Positions 18,589 to 27,682 of a stretch of 64,000 nucleotides of DNA are shown piece by piece. Below the pieces are notes generated by a model. It made no database searches. It saw only the letters and a program-made list of their open reading frames with translations, and was not told where the DNA came from. The stretch covers positions 3,825,928-3,889,927 of the forward strand of contig NZ_MDTQ01000001.1 of the NCBI RefSeq assembly GCF_001709345.1, in the 5' to 3' direction. Position numbers and translations under genes: made by a program. This DNA is from Terasakiispira papahanaumokuakeensis. Lineage in GTDB: Bacteria > Pseudomonadota > Gammaproteobacteria > Pseudomonadales > Halomonadaceae. The number at the start of each line of letters is the position of its first letter. Positions within the stretch are counted from its first letter, which is position 1.

Positions 18589-20892
18589 ATGAGTACCCCC
18601 AAAAACGTGAACGAGATTGACTTTAATTCGACCAAAGCGCAGCTTCATCGCCGTTTGCGTTATGGCAAAGATCGCATCACCCGGGGCGTTGTGGCGGTAG
18701 GGGGGATTGGCGTGATCGTGGCGATCCTGCTGATTTTCTTTTATCTGCTTTATGAAGTGCTGCCCATTTTTCGTTCGGCTTCGATTGACGTTGGAGCATC
18801 GTATGCTCTGCCGTCTGTTGAGGCAGGGGACACGCGCTATCTGAGTGTCGAAGAACAGAATGAGCTGGGCATGCGTATCACGGATCAAGGGCTGGCGGTG
18901 TTCTTCAACGTGAGCTCAGGTCAGACGGTTCAGCAAATGGCATTACCGCTGCCTGAAGGGGTGACGGTGCAGCGAGTGGCTTCTGCTGGCGCGGGGAGTC
19001 CGGTGTTGGCAGCAGCGCTGAGTAATGGTCAGATTCTCTTATTTGAGCATCAATATAAGCTGATCTACCCCAAGTCGGGGGGGCGTGTGATTGAGCCTCA
19101 TCTCGAATATCCCTACGGTGAGCAAACATTTTCGCTGGTGAGCGACTCGGCTCAGCTATCCTCGTCGAAGGAAACGATCCAGCAACTTGCCGTTGCTGAT
19201 GATGCCCAGTCAGTGATGCTGGCGGCGGTCACCGCATCGGGTCATTTGCAGTTATTACGCTTGAATAAAGATGAAGATTTCTTGACTGGTGATCTCAAAC
19301 TTACGCCGGAGTCTCTGCATGTCCCCCTTAGTGAGCCACAGATTCAAGGGGTGGCGATCAACTATGATCAGCGCTGGGCCTATGTCGCGGCCGCTAGCAA
19401 TAAAATTGATGTGTTTGATTTACGGGGAGATCAGCCGACTTTGCATCAGCGCATTTCGGCTGCACGCCCAGGGGTGACCATTACACGATTACAGATGTTA
19501 CTGGGTAACCTCTCGTTGCTGGTCGGGGCAAGTGATGGCAGTGTCTCACAATGGTTTATCGTGAATGAGCAAGATGAGAATGGCGAGTCTCATAAAATGC
19601 TTAAGCGCATTCGCAGCTTTGATCATGATGCCAGTGCTGTCATGGATATTCAGCCAGAACACCGGCGTAAAGGGTTTGCTGTGCTAAATGCTGAAGGTGA
19701 GCTGGGGCTTTTCCATAGTACGGCCAATCGGCGTGTTTTGTTGCAAGCGGTCACGGATAAACCCGCTGGTATCGTGATGTCTCCGCGTTCCGATCGTGTC
19801 TTAGTGGTGACCTCTGATCAGCGAGTGATTCCGATTGCGGTGCATAACGAGCACCCCGAAGTGTCCTGGTCTGCGCTGTGGAGCAAAGTGTGGTATGAGT
19901 CCTATGATCAGCCGGATTATATCTGGCAGTCCTCCGCGTCAAATGATGATTTCGAGCCTAAGTTTAGTTTAACGCCCTTAGCGTTTGGGACTTTGAAAGC
20001 CGCTTTTTATGCCATGTTAATGGCGACCCCTTTGGCTATTTGTGGGGCGATTTATACCGCCTACTTCATGGCGCCGGGTATGCGCCGCAAGGTTAAACCG
20101 GTGATTGAGATGATGGAAGCATTGCCCACCGTCATTCTCGGGTTTATGGCCGGGCTTTTTTTAGCGCCTTTTGTGGAGTTGAATCTACCCGGTATTTTCG
20201 CCTTGCTGATTTTTATTCCGGTGGCGATTCTAGTATTTGCTTTCACTTGGGCCAATATGCCCAAGAATATTCGATTGGCTGTGCCTGAAGGCTGGGATGC
20301 GGCTTTATTGATTCCCGTTGTTTTACTGGCTGGGTGGGCCGCGATCGCCTTATCGCATCCCCTTGAACACTGGTTCTTCGGGGGGGATATGCGCCGTTGG
20401 TTGACCCATAACATGGGGATCGATTTTGACCAGCGTAATGCGCTGGTGGTTGGCCTTGCGATGGGGTTTGCTGTTATCCCGACGATTTTCTCCATTACCG
20501 AAGATGCCATTTTTAGTGTTCCTCGGCATTTATCCCACGGCTCTCTTGCCTTAGGCGCGACACCTTGGCAGACCATGATAAGAGTGGTCTTACCGACAGC
20601 TAGCCCAGGGATCTTTTCCGCGGTCATGATCGGTATGGGACGCGCTGTCGGTGAGACCATGATTGTGCTCATGGCAACGGGGAATACGCCCATCATGGAT
20701 GCCAATATTTTTGAAGGCATGCGCACGCTCGCCGCCAATATTGCTGTCGAGGTTCCCGAATCTGAAGTGGGCAGTACCCATTTCAGAGTTCTCTTTTTGG
20801 CGGCTTTTGTTCTCTTCATGTTCACCTTTGTGGTGAATACCGCCGCGGAGCTGGTTCGCCAGCATCTGCGTAAGAAATTCGGCTCCCTTTAA
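18589..20892 (+). CDS. pstC: Phosphate ABC transporter permease PstC, large form
   Basis: One of two membrane subunits of the Pst importer. At 767 residues it is far longer than E. coli PstC (about 320). TM1 lies at about 33-56. A large periplasmic insertion of about 370 residues follows, with repeated beta-strand pieces that resemble WD/propeller blades (QSVMLAAVTASGHLQLLRL, YVAAASNKIDVFDL, LLVGASDGSVSQW, FAVLNAEGELGLF). The permease domain starts near 463, with the ABC-contact loop HGSLALGATPWQTMIRVVLP near 650. Pseudomonads also have long PstC. The start is ATG 18589, and it follows its own PhoB box. Confidence 0.93.
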   Translation: MSTPKNVNEIDFNSTKAQLHRRLRYGKDRITRGVVAVGGIGVIVAILLIFFYLLYEVLPIFRSASIDVGASYALPSVEAGDTRYLSVEEQNELGMRITDQGLAVFFNVSSGQTVQQMALPLPEGVTVQRVASAGAGSPVLAAALSNGQILLFEHQYKLIYPKSGGRVIEPHLEYPYGEQTFSLVSDSAQLSSSKETIQQLAVADDAQSVMLAAVTASGHLQLLRLNKDEDFLTGDLKLTPESLHVPLSEPQIQGVAINYDQRWAYVAAASNKIDVFDLRGDQPTLHQRISAARPGVTITRLQMLLGNLSLLVGASDGSVSQWFIVNEQDENGESHKMLKRIRSFDHDASAVMDIQPEHRRKGFAVLNAEGELGLFHSTANRRVLLQAVTDKPAGIVMSPRSDRVLVVTSDQRVIPIAVHNEHPEVSWSALWSKVWYESYDQPDYIWQSSASNDDFEPKFSLTPLAFGTLKAAFYAMLMATPLAICGAIYTAYFMAPGMRRKVKPVIEMMEALPTVILGFMAGLFLAPFVELNLPGIFALLIFIPVAILVFAFTWANMPKNIRLAVPEGWDAALLIPVVLLAGWAAIALSHPLEHWFFGGDMRRWLTHNMGIDFDQRNALVVGLAMGFAVIPTIFSITEDAIFSVPRHLSHGSLALGATPWQTMIRVVLPTASPGIFSAVMIGMGRAVGETMIVLMATGNTPIMDANIFEGMRTLAANIAVEVPESEVGSTHFRVLFLAAFVLFMFTFVVNTAAELVRQHLRKKFGSL

Positions 20893-20915
20893 GCGAGCAG
20901 GAGGAGATCCGCGGC

Positions 20916-22595
20916 ATGCGTATTTCAATGAAAGACTGGGTTCAAAGTGGTAGCCCCTGGGTGTGGCTGAATGCGGGTGCCGTAGCGATTTCGGTCATTA
21001 TGGTGGTGGGGTTGTTGGCGCTGATCGCTGTGCGTGGGCTGGCGCATTTCTGGCCCAGTGATGTGGTGATGACTGAAGTGGCGTCTGTTGACGGCCGTCC
21101 ACCGCTGACGCTCATTGGGGAGCTGGTGGACCAGGAATCGGTCCCGGCTTCTCAGCTGCGTTCGGCAGGGATTAAGGTCCCCGAAGGGGTCGAGTTTGCG
21201 GATCGCTGGTTGATTAAGGTCGGTAATCGTCAGGCGTTTGGTTCTGATTTTAAGTGGGTGCTGGATCAGCATATGGGGCCCAAGCGCTACCCTGCGCATC
21301 TGTTGGTGATGGAGCGTCGTGAGTGGGGCAATTTTTATGGTTACTTGATCGGCCTTAAAGAGAAGGGACGCTTAATTGGTGAGCAGCCTGTGGGGAAGAA
21401 CGACCTATGGCCTGAATTGGAGCGCCGTATCCAGCGGGCGGTCGAGATTTATGATCAAATTGAGCAGATCGAGAAGGTCGAAATTGGCGCCATCAACTAT
21501 CAGATCGAACAGCTGCGGCTGAAGCAGAAGCGGCTGAAATTAAATGATGAACTGACCGCTGAGGCGCTCGATCAGCTGAACGCTCAGCGTCAAACCCTCA
21601 AGCAACGCTATGAGACGCTACAACAACAGCGAAACCAGCTTTATCAGCAATTGAACCGTGACAGTATGATCGGGCAGCTCAGTGATGGACAACAAGTTGA
21701 AGTCAAGCTCGGTCAGGTGGTGAGGGCTTATCAGCCTAACGCCATGGGGGTGGGTGAAAAGGTCAGTTTTTACGTGCAGAAAATCTGGGAATTTCTCAGT
21801 GATGATCCTCGCGAGGCGAATACGGAAGGCGGTATCTTCCCCGCGATTTATGGCACGGTGTTGATGGTGTTACTGATGTCGGTGCTGGTGACCCCCTTTG
21901 GTGTGATCGCGGCTGTGTATTTACGTGAATATGCGAAGCAAGGCTTTATTACCCGACTGATTCGGATTGCTGTGAACAATTTGGCGGGGGTGCCGTCCAT
22001 TGTTTATGGCGTTTTTGGTTTGGGCTTTTTTGTTTACTTCCTAGGCGGCGCTATCGACACCGCCTTTTTCCCCGAGGCGGCACCATCCCCCGTGTTTGGT
22101 ACCGGCGGCTTGATGTGGGCTTCTTTGACCTTAGCCTTGCTGACATTGCCCGTGGTGATCGTGGCGACGGAAGAAGGCTTATCGCGGATTCCACGGAGTG
22201 TGCGTGAAGGCTCGCTCGCATTAGGGGCAACTAAGGCAGAAACCCTTTGGCGGGTTGTCTTGCCGATGGCTAGCCCCGCGATGATGACCGGATTGATTCT
22301 GGCGGTGGCGCGCGCTGCCGGTGAAGTCGCACCGCTGATGCTGGTTGGGGTGGTGAAGTTGGCGCCGAGTCTGCCGTTGGACGGCAATGCCCCTTTCTTG
22401 CATTTGGATCGTAAATTTATGCACTTGGGCTTTCATATTTATGATGTCGGGTTTCAAAGCCCCAATGTTGAAGCGGCACGGCCTTTGGTTTATGCCACGG
22501 CGTTATTGCTCGTGATTGTGATTGGGTTGCTGAATGTCGCCGCCATCGCCATTCGTAATCGATTGCGGGAAAAGTATAAAGCGTTGGAGAGTTGA
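20916..22595 (+). CDS. pstA: Phosphate ABC transporter permease PstA, large form
   Basis: Second membrane subunit of the Pst importer (559 residues, against about 300 in E. coli). TM1 is near 18-40. The periplasmic insert of about 260 residues contains a charged, Gln/Leu-rich segment at about 172-258 with a strong heptad look, predicted to be a coiled coil. The permease domain begins near 305, with the ABC-contact loop EGSLALGATKAETLWRVVLP. AGGAGGAG lies before ATG 20916, 24 bases after the pstC stop, so it is coupled to pstC. Confidence 0.93.
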   Translation: MRISMKDWVQSGSPWVWLNAGAVAISVIMVVGLLALIAVRGLAHFWPSDVVMTEVASVDGRPPLTLIGELVDQESVPASQLRSAGIKVPEGVEFADRWLIKVGNRQAFGSDFKWVLDQHMGPKRYPAHLLVMERREWGNFYGYLIGLKEKGRLIGEQPVGKNDLWPELERRIQRAVEIYDQIEQIEKVEIGAINYQIEQLRLKQKRLKLNDELTAEALDQLNAQRQTLKQRYETLQQQRNQLYQQLNRDSMIGQLSDGQQVEVKLGQVVRAYQPNAMGVGEKVSFYVQKIWEFLSDDPREANTEGGIFPAIYGTVLMVLLMSVLVTPFGVIAAVYLREYAKQGFITRLIRIAVNNLAGVPSIVYGVFGLGFFVYFLGGAIDTAFFPEAAPSPVFGTGGLMWASLTLALLTLPVVIVATEEGLSRIPRSVREGSLALGATKAETLWRVVLPMASPAMMTGLILAVARAAGEVAPLMLVGVVKLAPSLPLDGNAPFLHLDRKFMHLGFHIYDVGFQSPNVEAARPLVYATALLLVIVIGLLNVAAIAIRNRLREKYKALES

Positions 22596-22763
22596 GACTC
22601 CTGTATGGCTGGGGTTTTTGGATAGCGCTCGACGCGTTGGTTTCAGTATCGGGGTTGCCTATCCGCTTTTCGATACTCACTTTCAGGTACCGTGATGGGT
22701 GCCCCTGTTTGTTATGCCGCGTGCTGTCTGCTTGAAGACCGGCACGTTGGATGAGAGGAATTT

Positions 22764-23630
22764 ATGATGGATAGCGACTTCCATACTCAGTCTCGTGCCA
22801 GTCAAAATCCGCGAAGTCATGGGATCAATATGAATCATCTGGATCGCGATAGCGGTGTACTGAATTTAAATGATGAACGCACCTGTATCGATGTTCGCCA
22901 TATGAATCTGTTCTATGGTGACAAACAGGCCTTATTTGATGTCACCATGAAGATTCCGCAGCAAAGAGTGACGGCGTTCATTGGGCCTTCAGGCTGTGGT
23001 AAATCGACCTTGTTACGTTCATTTAATCGGATGAATGATCTGGTGGATGGTTGTCGCATTCAAGGGGAAGTGAACCTGGATGACCAAAACATTTATGCCA
23101 AAGGGGTGGATGTTGCCGAGCTACGCCGTCGCGTGGGGATGGTATTCCAGAAGCCGAACCCTTTTCCCAAAAGTATTTATGAAAATGTGGCGTACGGTCT
23201 TCGGATTCAGGGCATTAGCAAAAAACGATTATTAGATGAAACGGTCGAGTGGGCGCTGCGGTCGGCGGCACTTTGGGATGAGGTGAAAGACCGCCTGAAT
23301 GAATCGGCGTTGGGGATGTCAGGCGGTCAGCAACAACGCTTAGTGATTGCGCGCTCCATTGCGGTGCGGCCTGAAGTCTTATTGTTGGATGAGCCCGCTT
23401 CTGCTCTGGACCCCATTTCCACATTAAAAATTGAAGAGCTGATTCATGAGTTGAAGTCTCAATTTACCATTGTGATTGTCACCCATAATATGCAACAGGC
23501 TGCGCGAGTGTCTGACTACACGGCTTTTATGTATATGGGCAAACTCATCGAATTTGGTAACACGGATCGGTTGTTTACCAATCCCTTAGAAAAACAGACA
23601 GAAGACTATATTACTGGTCGGTATGGTTAA
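22764..23630 (+). CDS. pstB: Phosphate ABC transporter ATP-binding protein PstB
   Basis: ATPase of the Pst importer and part of the phosphate-sensing complex with PhoU and PhoR. Walker A is GPSGCGKST, the Q-loop is [11 protein letters not shown], the signature is MSGGQQQRL, Walker B is [11 protein letters not shown] and the switch His is in IVTHNM. About 40 extra N-terminal residues precede the conserved core at [17 protein letters not shown]. At 288 residues it is slightly long. The start is ATG 22764 behind GAGAGGAA. A second ATG follows immediately. Confidence 0.96.
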   Translation: MMDSDFHTQSRASQNPRSHGINMNHLDRDSGVLNLNDERTCIDVRHMNLFYGDKQALFDVTMKIPQQRVTAFIGPSGCGKSTLLRSFNRMNDLVDGCRIQGEVNLDDQNIYAKGVDVAELRRRVGMVFQKPNPFPKSIYENVAYGLRIQGISKKRLLDETVEWALRSAALWDEVKDRLNESALGMSGGQQQRLVIARSIAVRPEVLLLDEPASALDPISTLKIEELIHELKSQFTIVIVTHNMQQAARVSDYTAFMYMGKLIEFGNTDRLFTNPLEKQTEDYITGRYG

Positions 23631-23751
23631 TGTGTGGTGGCAGTATTTTGGCCCCACAAGATCGTTTGAAGCGTCATTAGTCTACCGCACATCTTATTTT
23701 TATCTCAGGCCTGATCTCAGTCAGGCTTGGGACTTTCAGTGAGACGTTGTT

Positions 23752-24519
23752 ATGGATATCACGACTGACACGCACTCCACGCATATCTCGCAGCAGTTCA
23801 ATCAAGAGTTAGAAGAAATCCGGACGCACTTATTGGCGATGGGAGGGCTGGTTGAAAAGCAGGTTGGCGATGCTGTATTTGCGTTGGTTGAAGGCGATAG
23901 CCATATCGCCGAGCAAGTGCGCAAGAATGACAAGTCGGTCAATGATATGCAGTTGGCCATTGATGAGGAGTGCACCCACATTCTGGCGCGGCGTCAGCCC
24001 ACCGCATCTGATTTGCGGCTTGTGTTGGCGGTGATTCGTGCTACTGCCGACCTGGAGCGCATTGGCGATGAAGCACAAAAAATTGCGCGCCTTGCTCTAG
24101 ATCTGGTGGAAGAAGGGGCGGCGCCTCGCGGTTATATCGAGACGCGTCATATTGGCAACCAAGTCCGTCACATGGTGCAAGATGCTCTGAATGCCTTTGC
24201 CCGGTTTGATACTCAAATGGCTTTAAAAGTATTGCAGGAAGATCAGACGGTGGATTTGGAGTATCGGTCTGCGACGCGCTCCCTTGTGACTTTTATGATG
24301 GAAGATCCGCGGGCTATTTCTCGAGTGCTCAGCATTATGTGGGTTTTACGGGCGCTGGAGCGCATTGGTGATCATGCCAATAATCTAGCGGAATATGTCA
24401 TCTATTTGGTGAAAGGTATGGATGTTCGCCACACCACACCAGAGGACATTGAAGCCAGCCTGGAACAAAGAGAGGCGGCATCACGATCATCATCCCATCA
24501 TGACGCGGATGACTCCTGA
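23752..24519 (+). CDS. phoU: Phosphate signalling protein PhoU
   Basis: Two tandem three-helix PhoU repeats. The Glu/Asp-rich metal-binding patches are around ADLERIGDEAQKIARLAL (first half) and RALERIGDHANNLAEYVIYL (second half). PhoU links the Pst transporter to PhoR and keeps the regulon off when phosphate is plentiful. 255 residues is slightly longer than usual because of a Ser/His/Asp-rich tail. The stop codon lies inside a 19-bp tandem repeat, so copy number would not change the protein beyond its last codons. Confidence 0.95.
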   Translation: MDITTDTHSTHISQQFNQELEEIRTHLLAMGGLVEKQVGDAVFALVEGDSHIAEQVRKNDKSVNDMQLAIDEECTHILARRQPTASDLRLVLAVIRATADLERIGDEAQKIARLALDLVEEGAAPRGYIETRHIGNQVRHMVQDALNAFARFDTQMALKVLQEDQTVDLEYRSATRSLVTFMMEDPRAISRVLSIMWVLRALERIGDHANNLAEYVIYLVKGMDVRHTTPEDIEASLEQREAASRSSSHHDADDS

Positions 24520-24566
24520 ACTGGTAAGTGACTCCTGAACTGGTAAGTGATTCCTCACTTGTAGGT
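24511..24566. repeat. 19-bp tandem repeat straddling the phoU stop codon
   Basis: GACTCCTGAACTGGTAAGT is at 24511-24529 and exactly repeated at 24530-24548. A degenerate third unit ends at 24566. The phoU TGA (24517-24519) lies in the first copy. Confidence 0.9.
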
Positions 24567-24607
24567 GAATATGGATTTTTGCTCGGTTTAACAGGTGACC
24601 CTTGCCC

Positions 24608-25411
24608 ATGAATGCGGCACAATCGGATGGCTATCTGCCACCCGATGTGTTTCGGAGGTTTCCCTTGTTCCGTGCTTTGACTGCACCTTTTCACGTGCTG
24701 GCCGGGTTTGCCCTGGTCACCCGCCCTCGGTTACGCCCTTTTATATGGGCGCCGCTTTTAATTAACCTGCTGACCTTTGGCCTGACGGCATGGGGCGGCA
24801 TCGTGCTATTTGATACTTACTTGTCGGAGTGGTTGACGGGATATCCGCAATGGCTTGCTTGGTTGGTCTGGCCCTTTTTTATTTTGGCCTTGTTATTGGC
24901 CTTTGGCAGTGTGTTTACACTGTTTGGTCAGTTGCTGACAGCCCCATTTTTGGGCTTGCTGGCAGAATATACTGAAGCGGAGCTTTCGGGTAAAAGGCCT
25001 GATACCAGTGAATCTTGGGGTCAACTGCTGACACGCACCCTAAGCCGAGAGTTGTCGAAATTGCGTTGGATGCTGCCACGTCTACTCTTATTAATAGTCT
25101 TAAGCTGGATTCCTGGATTGAATTTGTTAGCCCCCGTGGCTTGGGCACTATTTGCCGCGTGGAGTATGGCGCTGCAATATCTGGATTATCCAATGGATAA
25201 CCATAAAGTCACGTTTGCTCAGATGCGTCAGCAGATGCTAGAACGTCGTTTGCATTGTCTGATGTTTGGCGGCACCTTGGCACTGCTGAGTTGGATTCCA
25301 TTGATTAACCTGGTGCTGCTCCCGGCTGCGACTGCAGGAGCGACTCGTTTCTGGTGGCATGATTTTGCGGCTTTGAGTCAACCTGCTCCCGTGCCGTCGG
25401 TCCATTCATAA
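24608..25411 (+). CDS. CysZ-like / EI24 domain membrane protein
   Basis: About 267 residues with four or more hydrophobic segments. The N-terminal layout (FALVTRPRLRPFIWAPLLINLLTF) resembles CysZ, which mediates sulfate entry in enterobacteria. No cysteine-biosynthesis gene is adjacent, so the sulfate role is not supported by context, and a general EI24-domain membrane protein is the safer name. The start is ATG 24608. A TTG at 24602 is in frame. Confidence 0.75.
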   Translation: MNAAQSDGYLPPDVFRRFPLFRALTAPFHVLAGFALVTRPRLRPFIWAPLLINLLTFGLTAWGGIVLFDTYLSEWLTGYPQWLAWLVWPFFILALLLAFGSVFTLFGQLLTAPFLGLLAEYTEAELSGKRPDTSESWGQLLTRTLSRELSKLRWMLPRLLLLIVLSWIPGLNLLAPVAWALFAAWSMALQYLDYPMDNHKVTFAQMRQQMLERRLHCLMFGGTLALLSWIPLINLVLLPAATAGATRFWWHDFAALSQPAPVPSVHS

Positions 25412-25422
25412 GGGCTTGCTTG

Positions 25423-26262
25423 ATGAAGAAACTACTAAGAATTCTGGTTGTGGACGATACCAAGTTTATTCGTGACTTAGTGTCCAAGACGATTCGTACC
25501 CGCTATCCGGAAATGATGATTGATGAGGCGCAAAATGGACGCCAGGCCCAGTCCATGCTGCAGAAGAATGAGTATGCACTGGTGCTATGTGATTGGGAAA
25601 TGCCAGAAATGAGCGGCATTGATCTGTTGCAGTGGATACGAGGGACTCCGGCCTTAGAGGATCAGCCGTTCATTATGGTCACCAGCCTGGATGAGAAAGA
25701 GCATGTCGTCGAGGCGGTTCAGAAGGGCGTCAATGACTATATGGCCAAACCGTTTTCCGGTGAACAGCTGATTACTAAAATGATGAAAACGCTGGTCAAG
25801 ACCGGCAAAGTCAGCCGCGAGGAATACGCGGGGATGGGGCGTAAAGAACGCGTCACCAGTGGTGCGGATGCGATGAGCCTGCTGACAGGGGGAATGGCTG
25901 CGTCGCCCTCCAAGCCGACTAACAGTAAAAAACGTCGAGGCGCTTTGGGTAAAGCGCTCTTGATGTATAACGAAACACGCCAGACCGTGATTGTGCGGGA
26001 CATTACCACAGAAGAAGTGTCACTGGTGGTGCGTTGTGCCGATGGTCTACCGGGCTTGGCACAGCATGTGCGAATGGGGCTGGTCGCGGGCGATGAACAG
26101 AATCCGGCTAAAGTGACGGCGGCAGGTTTTGTCATGATGATGCAGTTGGCTGAGAAAAAGCCTGAAAGCGAGTCTGCTGTCGTGAAAGTGCAGTTTGCCA
26201 ATGAAGAGCGCGAAGTCCGCGAACAGCTCAGTGAAGTCGTGAGTATTTTGCGTCGAGGCTAA
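25423..26262 (+). CDS. Response regulator with an unassigned C-terminal domain
   Basis: About 279 residues. The N-terminal CheY-like receiver (LRILVVDDTKFIRDLV) has the acidic pair Asp-Asp, the phospho-acceptor Asp in LVLCDWEMPEM, Thr-Ser in MVTSLD and Lys in MAKPFSGEQL. A Ser/Pro/Lys linker follows at about 150-180. The last 100 residues (from KKRRGALGKALL) are a compact alpha/beta domain with no recognised DNA-binding motif. They have a remote PilZ-like pattern of basic start, DIT and central Gly. No partner kinase is adjacent on this strand. The start is ATG 25423. Confidence 0.75.
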   Translation: MKKLLRILVVDDTKFIRDLVSKTIRTRYPEMMIDEAQNGRQAQSMLQKNEYALVLCDWEMPEMSGIDLLQWIRGTPALEDQPFIMVTSLDEKEHVVEAVQKGVNDYMAKPFSGEQLITKMMKTLVKTGKVSREEYAGMGRKERVTSGADAMSLLTGGMAASPSKPTNSKKRRGALGKALLMYNETRQTVIVRDITTEEVSLVVRCADGLPGLAQHVRMGLVAGDEQNPAKVTAAGFVMMMQLAEKKPESESAVVKVQFANEEREVREQLSEVVSILRRG

Positions 26263-26290
26263 CCCTTGCTGATGAGGGGGCGTTGTCATT

Positions 26291-27658
26291 TCAAGAAGAC
26301 TTCAGGCGATGTTGTGGCCTGAAGTCTTTTGATGGATGGGGAGGATGAGCGGCGGCTGGATCCAGTGCAAGGCGTGCGGGGGGAAAGTGGCAGATAAATT
26401 CACTGCCGACGCCCAGTTCACTGTGGATGTCCAGGCGCCCCTGATGGCGAAGCAGCACATGTTTCACAATGGCCAAGCCGAGTCCTGTGCCGCCTGTACT
26501 GGCTGAACGGCCTTTGTCGACGCGATAGAAACGTTCGGTGAGGCGTGGGAGGTGTGAAGGTTCAATGCCTTCACCGCCGTCGATCACGGCCAGTTGTGCA
26601 CCACTCCGCTCGTGTCGCCAACGTAAGCGAATCTCCGTGCCTGCGGGGGTATATTTGATGGCGTTGAAGACTAAATTAGAAAAAGCACTGCGTAACTCTT
26701 TTTCGGAACCATAGAGTTTAACGTTGGAATCGGCTTCGATGCTGATCATGTGTTGTTTGTCGCCAGATAACGCTTGCGCATCATGGCGAATGGCTTCCAG
26801 CAATCGGTGAACATCAATCGGGTCTTGCTCCTGCTCAAAATCACTGGTTTCTAACCGAGATAAGGTGAGCAAGTCATTGACCAGGTGTTCCATGCGAACA
26901 CTTTGCTGGCGCATCAGTTCAAGGCCACGTTGCCAGCGCGGCGGCAAATCTTGGCTATAGTCTGAGAAGGTTTCTAGATAACCTGAGAGCACGGTCAGCG
27001 GTGTTCTGAGTTCATGCGAGACATTGGCGACAAAGTCCTGGCGCATCTGTTCTAGACGTTTAAGCCGTGTGACGTCGCGTAGCATAATCAGTCGATTATC
27101 TTCGCCGTAGAGGGTGATTTGAAACTCTAGTTGGATGCCATCCAGGATCGGCGATGGCAGAATCAAAGGCTCTTGATAACGGCGCATCTCGAAGTATTCA
27201 ATAAAACGAGGGTCTCTCAATAAGTGGGTAATCGGCTGACCACGATCTTCGGCGGCTCTTAAGCCGAGCATTTTTTCGGCGGCACTATTCCACCATTCGA
27301 GATTCCCTTCTGAATCCAGTGTGATGACGCCGTCACGTAATGCTTCACTGGAATCCTGCACACGATTAATGACCGTTTGTAAACGACCTTGTGCTCGTTG
27401 CTGGCGCTTTTGTCGATGGTAGAGTTGATCAAAGATTTCTCCCCAGAGTCCGGTAGCCTCTGGGGGGTCTTGTTCGTTGTGCTGTTGCAGCCAGATTTGT
27501 AGCCGCTGTAGTTGGCGGGCTAGGCGGAGCAAATAGCCAAGCAAAAAAGCACAGAGTGCCCAGGGCAGGATATTCAGTAACAGCCCAAGGCCTGTCGCGA
27601 TCAATAAGCCCAGGCCTAGTTGCCAACCCTCCGTACGCAGTAACGCCAGCACACTCAC
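26291..27658 (-). CDS. phoR: Phosphate regulon sensor histidine kinase PhoR
   Basis: Membrane-bound kinase for PhoB. Two N-terminal hydrophobic stretches lie within residues 1-46 with no large periplasmic domain, as expected for a sensor that reads the Pst/PhoU complex. A PAS domain is at about 100-200. The HisKA phospho-site is His215 in NVSHELRTP, the N box is NLVFNAIKYTP, G1 is VIDGGEGI and G2 is GGTGLGLAIVKH. The start is GTG 27658 or GTG 27652, and the latter has better spacing from AAGGA. The last codons form a hairpin (see 26296-26331). It follows phoB by about 24 bases. Confidence 0.94.
   Translation of the reverse strand: MSVLALLRTEGWQLGLGLLIATGLGLLLNILPWALCAFLLGYLLRLARQLQRLQIWLQQHNEQDPPEATGLWGEIFDQLYHRQKRQQRAQGRLQTVINRVQDSSEALRDGVITLDSEGNLEWWNSAAEKMLGLRAAEDRGQPITHLLRDPRFIEYFEMRRYQEPLILPSPILDGIQLEFQITLYGEDNRLIMLRDVTRLKRLEQMRQDFVANVSHELRTPLTVLSGYLETFSDYSQDLPPRWQRGLELMRQQSVRMEHLVNDLLTLSRLETSDFEQEQDPIDVHRLLEAIRHDAQALSGDKQHMISIEADSNVKLYGSEKELRSAFSNLVFNAIKYTPAGTEIRLRWRHERSGAQLAVIDGGEGIEPSHLPRLTERFYRVDKGRSASTGGTGLGLAIVKHVLLRHQGRLDIHSELGVGSEFICHFPPARLALDPAAAHPPHPSKDFRPQHRLKSS
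26296..26331 (+). terminator. Terminator built into the last codons of phoR
   Basis: AAGACTTCAGGC 26296-26307 pairs perfectly over 12 bp with GCCTGAAGTCTT 26317-26328 around a 9-nt loop, ending TTTT on the plus strand. It follows the response-regulator gene by 34 bases and lies inside the phoR coding sequence, encoding about residues Lys-Asp-Phe to Lys-Ser. It is probably bidirectional. Confidence 0.8.
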
Positions 27659-27682
27659 ATCCTTCTGATCAGAGCATCGGGT

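Noticed and set aside
20061..20825. 254-residue minus-strand ORF inside pstC
   Set aside because: It is antisense to conserved permease sequence, its product is low-complexity basic, and there is no ribosome-binding site. It is a shadow of pstC.
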